The notes beneath the pieces were generated by a model that searched no databases, was not told the DNA's origin, and saw only the letters and a list, made by a program, of their open reading frames with translations. The position numbers were made by a program, and so were the translations under genes. This document shows, piece after piece, positions 7,331 through 14,331 of a stretch of DNA of 17,035 bases (its first letter is position 1; the number at the start of each line of letters is the position of its first letter). This DNA is from Bacillota bacterium (GTDB lineage Bacteria; Bacillota; Bacilli; Bacillales_B; DSM-18226): the NCBI GenBank assembly GCA_030705665.1, contig JAUZQA010000016.1, forward strand, positions 1-17,035, in the 5' to 3' direction.

Positions 7331-7365
7331 AGGAAATGTGAAAAAGAGATCGTTTTTGAATTAAT

Positions 7366-7398
7366 GGAGGAGGAAATTTGAGAATAATATTTTGGTGA
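7366..7398 (+). other. Stranded ribosome site with a six-codon frame
   Basis: GGAGGAGG (7366-7373) is a near-ideal Shine-Dalgarno followed by TTG AGA ATA ATA TTT TGG and a TGA. An ATG inside it gives only five codons. In known phenol-hydroxylase operons the large oxygenase subunit gene follows dmpM directly, so this could be the relic of its start. No homologous remnant can be read behind it. Confidence 0.3.
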
Positions 7399-7403
7399 AA
7401 CAT

Positions 7404-7418
7404 TGTTTTTCAAAAACA
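7404..7418. repeat. Perfect 15-base palindrome
   Basis: TGTTTTT and AAAAACA flank a single central C. It lies in the gene-free 7331-7625 stretch and could be a regulator site; the loop is too small for a terminator and no T run follows. Confidence 0.4.
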
Positions 7419-7453
7419 CTTTAATAATCTCAAAATAGTAATAAGTAGGTTTA

Positions 7454-7520
7454 GGGTTAATAATGAATATTTTAACCAACCTAATCAGTCTAACTGAATG
7501 TGTCAGTTGGAATATAAAAA
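7454..7520 (+). promoter_or_regulatory. Candidate control region of the catechol dioxygenase operon
   Basis: Three overlapping signals are seen. GGTTAA (7455-7460) and TTAACC (7472-7477) form an inverted repeat. The shared element AACCTAATCA lies at 7478-7487. A second inverted repeat pairs TCTAACTGA (7489-7497) with TCAGTTGGA (7503-7511) at eight of nine positions. TATAAA at 7513-7518 would be the -10, predicting a leader of about 100 bases. On the minus strand 7472-7484 reads TTAGGTTGGTTAA, one mismatch from the WWWCNTTGGTTAA box reported for B. subtilis PucR, in keeping with the PucR-like end of the nearby regulator. Confidence 0.5.
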
Positions 7521-7625
7521 TTTAGACATATGTTATTGTATGAATATTTGTAATATTTCGTTAGAATAACTTATGTAAGGTTCAATTCCGAATATTAAAT
7601 AAATTAAATATTGGAGGAATCAGAG

Positions 7626-8537
7626 ATGGGAATTATGCGTTTGGGAAGGGTTCAGCTTAGATGTCATAACTGGGAAAAAAGTGTGGATTACTACAAAAAA
7701 GTTATTGGCTTAATAGAAACTGCCAGAGATGATAATCATGTATACCTAAAAGCGTGGGATGAGTATGACCATCATAGTGTTATCTTAGAAAAATCTGATT
7801 CTGCAGGATTGGACCATTTGGCTTTTAAGGTAAAAGATGTAGCAGATCTAGATTATTATGAACAAAAATTAATTGAATATGGCGTTGAAGTTACTCGAAC
7901 TCCTGCTGGAACTCGGATTGCCGAGGGGGAAGCTGTTCGTTTCCAACTCCCTACAGGTCAATATATGGAACTTTATCATCAAATCGAAGTAGTTGGTAAC
8001 GGTCTTCCGCTTACCAATCCAGATCCATGGCCAGATGGATTAGTTGGAATTCATCCACCTCGTCTTGATCACTTGTTAATTAGCGGTGAGGATGTTGAAG
8101 GAACAACTAAATTGTTACAAGATGTGTTTGGTTTTGGAATAAGTGAGAAGGTGCTGCTTGAAGATGGCGAAAGTATGTTGGCAACATGGCTCTTTATTAC
8201 GAATACAGCACACGACATTGCCGTTATTAAAGGACCAAATGCTGGAGTGCACCATGTAGCATTCTATCTTGATGAGTGGAATGATATCCGTAAGGCGGCC
8301 GACATTATGGGCAAAAATCATGTCAGTATTGATATTGGGCCTACACGTCATGGTATTACCCGTGGAACGACCATTTACTTCTTTGATCCATCTGGCAACC
8401 GAAACGAAGTATTTTGCGGCGGATATATCACGTATGCAGATTTTCCAACCATTACTTGGACATTTGATTCTCTAGGTGCTGCGATTTTCTACTATAATAA
8501 AGAACTCAATGAAAGGTTTACATCAGTCTTCTCTTAA
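7626..8537 (+). CDS. Catechol 2,3-dioxygenase (extradiol, XylE/DmpB-like)
   Basis: 303 residues from ATG 7626, with GGAGG at 7613-7617 eight bases upstream. A TTG at 7611 overlaps that site and is not the start. Two vicinal-oxygen-chelate domains are present. The Fe(II) ligands are His149 (RLDHLLI), His210 (GVHHVAF) and Glu261 (GNRNEVFCGG). Active-site His196 (AHD) and His242 (PTRHG), and Tyr251 in the YFFDPSGNRNEVFCGG signature, also match XylE (307 residues). It cleaves catechol next to the hydroxyls with O2, giving 2-hydroxymuconate 6-semialdehyde in the cytoplasm. It is the first gene of a two-gene operon with the ferredoxin, and possibly receives read-through from the dmpM-like gene, since no terminator lies between. 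Confidence 0.96.
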   Translation: MGIMRLGRVQLRCHNWEKSVDYYKKVIGLIETARDDNHVYLKAWDEYDHHSVILEKSDSAGLDHLAFKVKDVADLDYYEQKLIEYGVEVTRTPAGTRIAEGEAVRFQLPTGQYMELYHQIEVVGNGLPLTNPDPWPDGLVGIHPPRLDHLLISGEDVEGTTKLLQDVFGFGISEKVLLEDGESMLATWLFITNTAHDIAVIKGPNAGVHHVAFYLDEWNDIRKAADIMGKNHVSIDIGPTRHGITRGTTIYFFDPSGNRNEVFCGGYITYADFPTITWTFDSLGAAIFYYNKELNERFTSVFS

Positions 8538-8560
8538 TATGGGAATTGCGTGGTGATCAA

Positions 8561-8839
8561 ATGAGCAGTTATTGTATAAAGGTAGAGCCTGATGAGCGGA
8601 CAATCATTGGAAATGATAATGACTTTATTTTGGATACAGCTATTCGAAATGGGGTCAAAATAAAGGTAGGCTGTAAAGGCGGTGGATGCGGCATCTGCAA
8701 AATTCAAATTCTTGAAGGGGATGTTGATCGGGGACATTCTGCCCGCTCTGTACTTCCACTCAATGAAATAGAACAGGGCTATGCACTCGCCTGTCAAACA
8801 AAGCCAAATACTGATGTCGTTATAAATATTAGCAAATAA
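8561..8839 (+). CDS. Plant-type [2Fe-2S] ferredoxin, XylT/DmpQ-like
   Basis: 92 residues from ATG 8561, with GGTGATC immediately upstream; TTG 8546 is rejected because it lacks a ribosome site. Four cluster ligands are visible as Cys38-x4-Cys43-x2-Cys46 and Cys78 (YALACQT), within GCKGGGCGICKIQILEGDV and SARSVLPLNEIEQGYALACQ. Its length and motif fit XylT/DmpQ. Those ferredoxins reduce the oxidised, inactive Fe(III) of catechol 2,3-dioxygenase back to Fe(II). It lies 23 bases after the dioxygenase stop, the classic xylT-xylE partnership in reverse order. A less likely alternative is electron donor to a monooxygenase, as it has no flavin domain. It ends in a strong terminator. Confidence 0.93.
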   Translation: MSSYCIKVEPDERTIIGNDNDFILDTAIRNGVKIKVGCKGGGCGICKIQILEGDVDRGHSARSVLPLNEIEQGYALACQTKPNTDVVINISK

Positions 8840-8856
8840 GCACGGATAAAATAGAG

Positions 8857-8891
8857 AAAGCTTACAAGGTAAAATCCTTGTAAGCTTTTTT
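8857..8891 (+). terminator. Intrinsic terminator of the dioxygenase-ferredoxin operon
   Basis: AAAGCTTACAAGG and CCTTGTAAGCTTT form a perfect 13-bp stem around TAAAAT, followed by more T. It lies 18 bases after the ferredoxin stop codon. Confidence 0.95.
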
Positions 8892-8916
8892 CAGCTAGAT
8901 TTAAGCACTAAAAGTC

Positions 8917-8954
8917 ACTTCGACATTTACTTATTCATGCGCAAATGTCGAAGT
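8917..8954. repeat. 12-bp perfect inverted repeat after the hydrolase gene
   Basis: ACTTCGACATTT (8917-8928) and AAATGTCGAAGT (8943-8954) are separated by 14 bases, between the convergent ferredoxin and hydrolase genes. It may form the 3' hairpin of the hydrolase mRNA, but no proper T run follows on the minus strand. The TGTCGAA core also recurs upstream of the hydrolase. Confidence 0.6.
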
Positions 8955-8969
8955 CTTTCACTAAAAATT

Positions 8970-9797
8970 TTATTTAACAATTGGATTTAAAAACTCAATA
9001 ACCTGACCGGCGAATTCTTTCGTTTTTTCAATTTGTACCCAGTGACCGCATTGAGGGAATACATGTAGTTGAGCATTCGGAAGGGCTTTAACTAGTTTAA
9101 AGCTGGTTTCTTCTAATGGAATGACCTGATCTTCTCTGCCGTGGATTAATAATACTGGAAATTGAATTCCGCCTAATTCATCGATTGATAAAGCCATTGC
9201 ACCAACGTGTCTTTGGCGGGGTTCTGGGAACATTGAGGAAAACGATTCCTGGAAGCCTTCCTGGATACTTGATTGATAGCGCATCTCCACTAAATCACCA
9301 TTCTCAGCCATGGTTTGGTCATACGCAAATATTTTAATAAGATTTTTCATATTTTCCATGCTTGGCTGGTAGCCCCAAACAGCATCTAAGCCATATGCAA
9401 TTGGGTGGTCGAACCCCATACTTCCCATCAAAATCAATTTATTGATTAGGTCTGGACGACGTTTGGCTACATGCAATGCGATTGCACCACCAAAGGAATT
9501 CCCGATAATTGAAACCTTCTTTTCATTAATAGCTTCAAGAAAATTAATCATATGCTCTGCCCAGACGTCAATTCCGTATTGAATCTCTTCTGGTCTGTCT
9601 GAATATCCAAAACCAACAACATCTGGGGCATAAAGATGATAATGTTTTGAGAGAATTGGGAATACTAATCTCCAGTTTGCCCATGCTGAAACTCCAGGCC
9701 CAGAGCCGTGGATTAGCAGCAATGCTTCACCCTGGCCATCTTCATGATAATGGGTATTGATACCGCTTACATCAATATACTTGCCGTTTTCTACCAT
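8970..9797 (-). CDS. 2-hydroxymuconate semialdehyde hydrolase (XylF/DmpD-like)
   Basis: 275 residues from ATG 9795-9797 (rc), with GGAGGGG eight bases upstream. An alpha/beta hydrolase with the MCP-hydrolase markers: HGSGPGVSAWANWRLV (30-45), DVVGFGYSDRP, GNSFGG with Ser101, LDAVWGYQPS, and RYQSSIQEGFQESFSSMFP. Asp223 (HGREDQVIPL) and His252 (QCGHW) complete the triad. It hydrolyses the C-C bond of 2-hydroxymuconate semialdehyde, or of the methyl ketone products from substituted catechols, to 2-hydroxypenta-2,4-dienoate and formate or an acid. It stands alone, convergent to the dioxygenase, so it is probably expressed separately. The later pathway enzymes (hydratase, aldolase, acylating dehydrogenase) are not in the window. 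Confidence 0.93.
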   Translation of the reverse strand: MVENGKYIDVSGINTHYHEDGQGEALLLIHGSGPGVSAWANWRLVFPILSKHYHLYAPDVVGFGYSDRPEEIQYGIDVWAEHMINFLEAINEKKVSIIGNSFGGAIALHVAKRRPDLINKLILMGSMGFDHPIAYGLDAVWGYQPSMENMKNLIKIFAYDQTMAENGDLVEMRYQSSIQEGFQESFSSMFPEPRQRHVGAMALSIDELGGIQFPVLLIHGREDQVIPLEETSFKLVKALPNAQLHVFPQCGHWVQIEKTKEFAGQVIEFLNPIVK

Positions 9798-9825
9798 ATT
9801 TTTATCCCCTCCATTTCATTTATCC

Positions 9826-9888
9826 TACATCAGATGTATTCGACTTTAACCTCAAAAAATCCTTCGAATTCACGGTTTACTTGTCGAA
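9826..9888. promoter_or_regulatory. Palindrome cluster upstream of the hydrolase gene
   Basis: TACATC-A-GATGTA (9826-9838) is a perfect palindrome. TTCGAC-TTTAACC (9839-9851) is mirrored by GGTTTAC-TTGTCGAA (9874-9888), with TTCGAA between. Such crowding in the 5' region of the minus-strand hydrolase gene suggests operators. No convincing sigma-A hexamers were found with them. Confidence 0.45.
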
Positions 9889-9995
9889 AAAATCAAAAAA
9901 CAAAAAGCGCACTTGGAAATTTTAATAGAGAGATTATCTAAAAATAAGGGAAAAATTACTAAGCTCTTACTTTTGCTTTTATTAGATACATTAAA

Positions 9996-10023
9996 TTGGT
10001 AATATAATTCTAGAGTATATAAT
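9996..10023 (+). promoter_or_regulatory. Sigma-A promoter candidate for the LTA synthase
   Basis: TTGGTA and TATAAT are separated by 16 bases, predicting a leader of about 70 bases before the start codon. Another TATAAT at 10003 has no -35. Confidence 0.4.
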
Positions 10024-10098
10024 TTCAATGTATATATAAGTGGATTAAGTTATGGCATAATAGAATGGCTAAAAGATAGAAAAGAGGTACAAATAAAA

Positions 10099-12051
10099 AT
10101 GAACAGGATATTCAATAAAGGTCGAAGTATTTTAGATAAATATCTTGGCTTTTACTTTCTGGCAGTCATTTTCCTATGGATAAAAACATACATAGCGCAA
10201 TTAACACAATTTAAATTAGGAATAGAAAATCCATTTCAACAGTTTTTGCTATTATTTAATCCAATCGGATCTTCCTTGCTTTTCCTCGGGCTTGCTTTCT
10301 TTTTTAAAGGAAGAAAAAAATACATTGGACTAATGGTAATTTATTTTATTTTAACGCTTCTGTTATATAGCAATATTCTTTATTATCGCTTTTTTAATGA
10401 TTTTATTACGCTGCCAACCTTATCACAGACCCAAAACTTTGGGGATGTCAGTAGCAGTGTTGTTTCCCTGTTAAAACCCTATGACTTTTTGTTCTTTAGT
10501 GATTTCTTATTGTTAGGCTCCTTACTGGTATTTCATTGGGTAAAAATTGAAATCAAAGATATGGACCGCAGTAAAGTGTCTGCTATTTTTACTCTGTCAT
10601 GTGCGCTAACTTTTGCGAATATTGGATTTGCAGAAATAGATAGGCCAGAATTACTTACAAGAGGGTTTGATCGAAATTATATTGTTAAATATTTAGGAAT
10701 GTATGATTATACTATTTATGATGCTGTTCAAAGCACAAAATCCTCCGCTGCAAGGGTTTTGGCGGATAGCAATGACATCACTGCAGTGCTTAACTACACA
10801 AAATCTAACTATGCTGAGCCTGATCCGCAATACTTTGGTGCAGGAAAAGGAATGAATGTCATATATTATCATCTCGAATCCTTTCAGAATTTCCTGGTTA
10901 ATTATAAATTACATGGGGAAGAGGTTACACCGTTTTTAAATTCCTTGATCAAAGATAACAATACGATTTACTTTGATAATTTTTTCCATCAAACAGGGCA
11001 TGGGAAAACTTCGGATGCAGAATTCATGTTAGAAAATTCGTTATATGGTTTACCGCAGGGTTCAGCCTATATGACGAAAAGTCTTAACACATACCAGGCA
11101 GCACCTGGAATTCTGGCTGGAGAAGGCTATACTTCTGCCGTTTTCCATGGCAATACAGGAAGCTTTTGGAATCGGAATGAAGTATATAAATCTTTTGGTT
11201 ATGATCACTTTTTTGATTCCAGCTATTATAAAATTGATCCTGAAGATCTTGCCCAATATGGGCTTATGGATAAACCTTTTGTGGAGCAGTCAATGCCAAT
11301 GCTTGAATCATTGCCACAGCCGTTTTATACAAAGCTGATTACGGTGACAAATCACTTTCCGTTCCCAATTGACAAAAAGGATACGACGATTGAACCCGAT
11401 GACACGGGTGTTCCAACTGTGGACAAATATTTCCAGACAGCTCGATACGCTGACGAAGCATTAAAGCAGTTTTTTGCTTCTCTAAAAAAATCAGGACTAT
11501 ATGATCATACCGTCGTGATTATTTACGGTGACCACTATGGAATTTCAAAGGATAACGACAGCACTATGACTCAAGTAATAGGAAAAGAAGTAACTCCTGT
11601 TGAAAGTGCTGGTTTACAACGTGTGCCATTATTCATTCGGGTTCCAGGGATGAAAGGTGGAGTGAATCACGAATATGGCGGGCAAATTGATGTACTGCCT
11701 ACACTTCTCCACTTATTAGGAATCGATTCTAAAAATTACGTGCAATTCGGAACTGATTTACTATCTAAACAGCATGATGACCTAGTTCCATTCCGCAATG
11801 GAGATTTTGTCAGTCCAGCGATTACGGCTGTGGATGGTAAATATTACAATACTGCTACGGGATTGGAGCTGGGCGAAGATCAATTGGCAGAGGCTAAAAA
11901 GGATCAGCGGATTGTGGAACAAAAACTTTCCCTGTCTGATAAAGTAGTAAATGAAGATCTTTTGCGTTTCTATACTCCAAAAGATTTCACTCCTATTAAT
12001 CGCACAAAATATCATTATCACCCAACAACAACTGGGGAAGTAAAACCATAA
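10099..12051 (+). CDS. Lipoteichoic acid synthase (LtaS-type glycerolphosphate transferase)
   Basis: 650 residues from ATG 10099, with GAGGT ten bases upstream. The N-terminal half contains about five membrane helices between 13 and 175. The probable signal-peptidase cut is in the ARVLADSND linker near residue 222, as in S. aureus LtaS, which releases the extracellular sulfatase-like domain. Active-site equivalents are Glu260 (YYHLES), nucleophile Thr304 (HQTGHGKTSDAEF) and Asp478-His479 (IYGDHYGIS); the substrate-pocket segments GNTGSFWNR and TNHFPF are kept. It polymerises glycerol phosphate from phosphatidylglycerol onto the glycolipid anchor at the outer membrane face. Bacilli carry several LtaS/YfnI/YqgS/YvgJ paralogues; which one this is cannot be decided here. 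It is monocistronic with its own terminator and unrelated to the aromatic cluster. Confidence 0.96.
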   Translation: MNRIFNKGRSILDKYLGFYFLAVIFLWIKTYIAQLTQFKLGIENPFQQFLLLFNPIGSSLLFLGLAFFFKGRKKYIGLMVIYFILTLLLYSNILYYRFFNDFITLPTLSQTQNFGDVSSSVVSLLKPYDFLFFSDFLLLGSLLVFHWVKIEIKDMDRSKVSAIFTLSCALTFANIGFAEIDRPELLTRGFDRNYIVKYLGMYDYTIYDAVQSTKSSAARVLADSNDITAVLNYTKSNYAEPDPQYFGAGKGMNVIYYHLESFQNFLVNYKLHGEEVTPFLNSLIKDNNTIYFDNFFHQTGHGKTSDAEFMLENSLYGLPQGSAYMTKSLNTYQAAPGILAGEGYTSAVFHGNTGSFWNRNEVYKSFGYDHFFDSSYYKIDPEDLAQYGLMDKPFVEQSMPMLESLPQPFYTKLITVTNHFPFPIDKKDTTIEPDDTGVPTVDKYFQTARYADEALKQFFASLKKSGLYDHTVVIIYGDHYGISKDNDSTMTQVIGKEVTPVESAGLQRVPLFIRVPGMKGGVNHEYGGQIDVLPTLLHLLGIDSKNYVQFGTDLLSKQHDDLVPFRNGDFVSPAITAVDGKYYNTATGLELGEDQLAEAKKDQRIVEQKLSLSDKVVNEDLLRFYTPKDFTPINRTKYHYHPTTTGEVKP

Positions 12052-12085
12052 AAAACTGCCTGAGAAACCTCTCAGGCAGTTTTTT
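12051..12085 (+). terminator. Intrinsic terminator after LTA synthase
   Basis: AAAAACTGCCTGAGA and TCTCAGGCAGTTTTT are perfect complements around AACC. The stem begins inside the stop codon. Confidence 0.95.
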
Positions 12086-12149
12086 ATGGTCAAGAATATT
12101 GTGAATATTTATTGGGAGTTATTTCGACTATGAAAATATTTTTAAATTA

Positions 12150-12158
12150 TGCTATGAT
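12150..12158 (+). promoter_or_regulatory. Extended -10 promoter candidate for the MFS gene
   Basis: TGCTATGAT matches TGnTATAAT with one mismatch, about 63 bases before the MFS start. No clear -35. Confidence 0.35.
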
Positions 12159-12220
12159 TGCTTGAGTGAAATTTAACATGCGAAAGAGTCATTTAAGGAT
12201 ACATATGGAGAGCGAAATAT

Positions 12221-13429
12221 ATGGAAACATGGAAACGGAATTTATGGGTATTGTGGGTCGGTGTCTTTTTCACTGCATCCAGTTTTTCGATGGTTATTCC
12301 CTTTTTGCCACTTTTTCTTTTGCAGATTGGGGTACATCAACATACTGAATTGTGGTCGGGATTAATTTTTAGTGCAGCTTTCTTTGCGGGGGCACTTGCT
12401 TCGCCATTCTGGGGGAGAGTCGCTGATCAATACGGAAGAAAGCCAATGATCGTTCGTGCAGGATTTGTATTGTTTGTTATTTATACTTTGATGGCTTTTG
12501 TTACCAATCCATACGAGATTTTAGGATTAAGAATTTTGCAAGGTTTACTAAGTGGATTTATACCTGGAGCTATTGCATTGGTTGGTACTAATACACCCAA
12601 ACATAAAGTAGGATATGCCCTTTCATTGATTTCCTCTGCTTCTGCTTCAGGGCAGATTGTTGGACCTATACTTGGCGGCAGTATTGCTCAATTAGTTGGA
12701 AATCGCGTGGCTTTTGCAAGTGCAGGCTTTATTGTTCTCCTTTCAACTCTGTTAATAATTTTTTGGGTAGTTGAAGAGAACTTCACTCCAAGCAAGGAGA
12801 AGGGATCTGTTAGAAACGACCTTGTGGTTGCCTGGAAAAATCGACCCTTTGTACTTGTCTTGATTTTAACGGTCATAACTTCTGCCTCTGTAATGACCGT
12901 TGAACCGATTTTACCGTTGTATATTGTAAAACTGGGCGGTTCTACAAATAAGGCTTCACTTTTAGCTGGCATCGTTTTTTCCCTGCCAGGAATTGCAAGT
13001 GCAATATTTGCTCCATTTTGGGGAAAATGGGCTGATAAGGCTGGTTTTTATCGAGTCCTGATTGTGGGATTACTTGGCGGCGGACTTGGTATGGTCGCAC
13101 AAATCCTCTTTCCTCACATTTTAGGATTTTCCATTATGCGTTTTGTATATGGGATCTTTTTCTGTGCGGTCTTCCCTGCATTGAATGGGCTTGTCGTGAA
13201 ATCCACTCCAGATGATTTCCGTGGAAGAGCGTTCGGATTAAATCAAACGGCTAACCAGATAGGCGGGACGGTGGGTCCAATGCTGGGCGGCTTTATCGGT
13301 GGAGTTTTACCAGTCTCAACTGTATTTTTTGGAACGGGCATCTTTTTATTGCTAGCAATGGGATTAGCATATTTAAATAACAACAATTTAAATCGGGCAT
13401 TGAACATAAAGGAACTGCCTGGAAAGTAA
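12221..13429 (+). CDS. MFS efflux transporter (DHA1-like multidrug family)
   Basis: 402 residues from ATG 12221, with GGAG ten bases upstream. Twelve membrane helices are expected. Motif A lies in the loop after helix 2 (GRVADQYGRKP, residues 65-75). The antiporter motif C (GQIVGPILGG, 144-153) marks drug/proton exchangers, and a half-repeat of motif A occurs near 270 (GKWADKAG). The best family reading is a proton-driven exporter of small molecules, related to NorA/Bmr/YttB-type pumps. Its substrate is unknown. It lies outside the aromatic operons and ends in its own terminator, so a link to aromatic tolerance is only a guess. Confidence 0.88.
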   Translation: METWKRNLWVLWVGVFFTASSFSMVIPFLPLFLLQIGVHQHTELWSGLIFSAAFFAGALASPFWGRVADQYGRKPMIVRAGFVLFVIYTLMAFVTNPYEILGLRILQGLLSGFIPGAIALVGTNTPKHKVGYALSLISSASASGQIVGPILGGSIAQLVGNRVAFASAGFIVLLSTLLIIFWVVEENFTPSKEKGSVRNDLVVAWKNRPFVLVLILTVITSASVMTVEPILPLYIVKLGGSTNKASLLAGIVFSLPGIASAIFAPFWGKWADKAGFYRVLIVGLLGGGLGMVAQILFPHILGFSIMRFVYGIFFCAVFPALNGLVVKSTPDDFRGRAFGLNQTANQIGGTVGPMLGGFIGGVLPVSTVFFGTGIFLLLAMGLAYLNNNNLNRALNIKELPGK

Positions 13430-13458
13430 TGAAAAGATGATAAAACCATCACTTAAAT

Positions 13459-13486
13459 GGATTAGCCATGTGGCAATCCGTTTTTT
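13459..13486 (+). terminator. Intrinsic terminator after the MFS gene
   Basis: GGATTAGCC pairs with GGCAATCC, one A bulged, around ATGT, followed by GTTTTTT. Confidence 0.85.
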
Positions 13487-13542
13487 GTTAAAATTTAAAG
13501 TTTGAAATTTAACGAAAATGATATTATGAAAATAATAAATGG

Positions 13543-13557
13543 TGTCGACAGCCGACA
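13543..13557. promoter_or_regulatory. Putative operator of the GntR regulator
   Basis: TGTCG-ACAGC-CGACA is a perfect inverted repeat 44 bases before the regulator start, and a TATAGT (13571-13576) follows it as a possible -10. The repeat would cover the -35 region, a common place for autorepression by GntR/FCD proteins. Confidence 0.55.
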
Positions 13558-13601
13558 TATATTAAGCCATTATAGTATTTTAGGATTGTGAGGTGAAAAT
13601 G

Positions 13602-14270
13602 ATGTTTGAGTCTCATTCATTACAAAAACCATTACCCTATTACCAGCAAATTCAAGAGTCGATAAAAGACGCTATCTTCAAAGGAATATTCAAACCAGGT
13701 GATCGTTTATATGAAGCCCAGCTAGCAAAGCAATATGGGATTAGCAGAAGTCCTGTACGTGAAGCGATAAAAGTATTGATCAATGAAGGCCTATTACTAT
13801 GTGATGACAAATCGCAGATTACAGTTTATAAGCCTGCCTTAGAAGATGTAATTGAAATTTATGAATGTAGAATTGCCCTGGAAACAGCTGCGGTAGCACT
13901 TACAGCAGAGCGCGTCACGGTCGACCAAATTAGAGAACTTGAAAAAAGCCTTGAAGATACAGCAATCGCAATCGAGACGGAAAATCTGAAAAAGATTGTT
14001 GCTTGCAATGCACATTTTCACGAATTAACACTTTTATACAGTGGTAATAATAGGTTGATCAAACTTGTAGATAGTCTAAACAGTTTGATTTATTATTACC
14101 GTTTTCTAAATATGCAGGGACAGAATCGGCCCAAGACGATTCTGAAAGGGCATACAGAGATTTTTCAGGCGATAAATGAAAAGAATCCGGAGAAAGCTGC
14201 AAGTTTATTAAAAGCACATACGCTTGAGGATTTAGAAAATTTGACCCGTTTAATTGAAGATGGCGAATAG
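13602..14270 (+). CDS. GntR-family regulator with FCD ligand domain
   Basis: 222 residues from ATG 13602. TGAGGTGA (13589-13596) suits this start; the GTG at 13593 is part of that site. The winged HTH is in residues 1-70 (LPYYQQIQESIKDAIFKG, GDRLYEAQLAKQYGISRSPVREAI). The C-terminal FCD all-helical domain (about 80-215) has IYECRIALETAAV, NAHFHELTLLYSGN and GHTEIFQAI, carrying His residues where members of this family bind a metal and a carboxylate. It is probably a repressor relieved by an organic acid. It is followed 61 bases later by a tartrate/D-malate-type dehydrogenase on the same strand with no terminator between, so that gene is the likely target. Confidence 0.92.
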   Translation: MFESHSLQKPLPYYQQIQESIKDAIFKGIFKPGDRLYEAQLAKQYGISRSPVREAIKVLINEGLLLCDDKSQITVYKPALEDVIEIYECRIALETAAVALTAERVTVDQIRELEKSLEDTAIAIETENLKKIVACNAHFHELTLLYSGNNRLIKLVDSLNSLIYYYRFLNMQGQNRPKTILKGHTEIFQAINEKNPEKAASLLKAHTLEDLENLTRLIEDGE

Positions 14271-14331
14271 AAATTAAATGATTATTCCTAAATCAATTTA
14301 TAAAAAACATACATAGGGGAGTGTATTTTTT

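Noticed and set aside
12166..12348. Sixty-codon frame overlapping the 5' end of the MFS gene
   Set aside because: It is an overlapping frame of the MFS gene, without its own ribosome site or recognisable protein.
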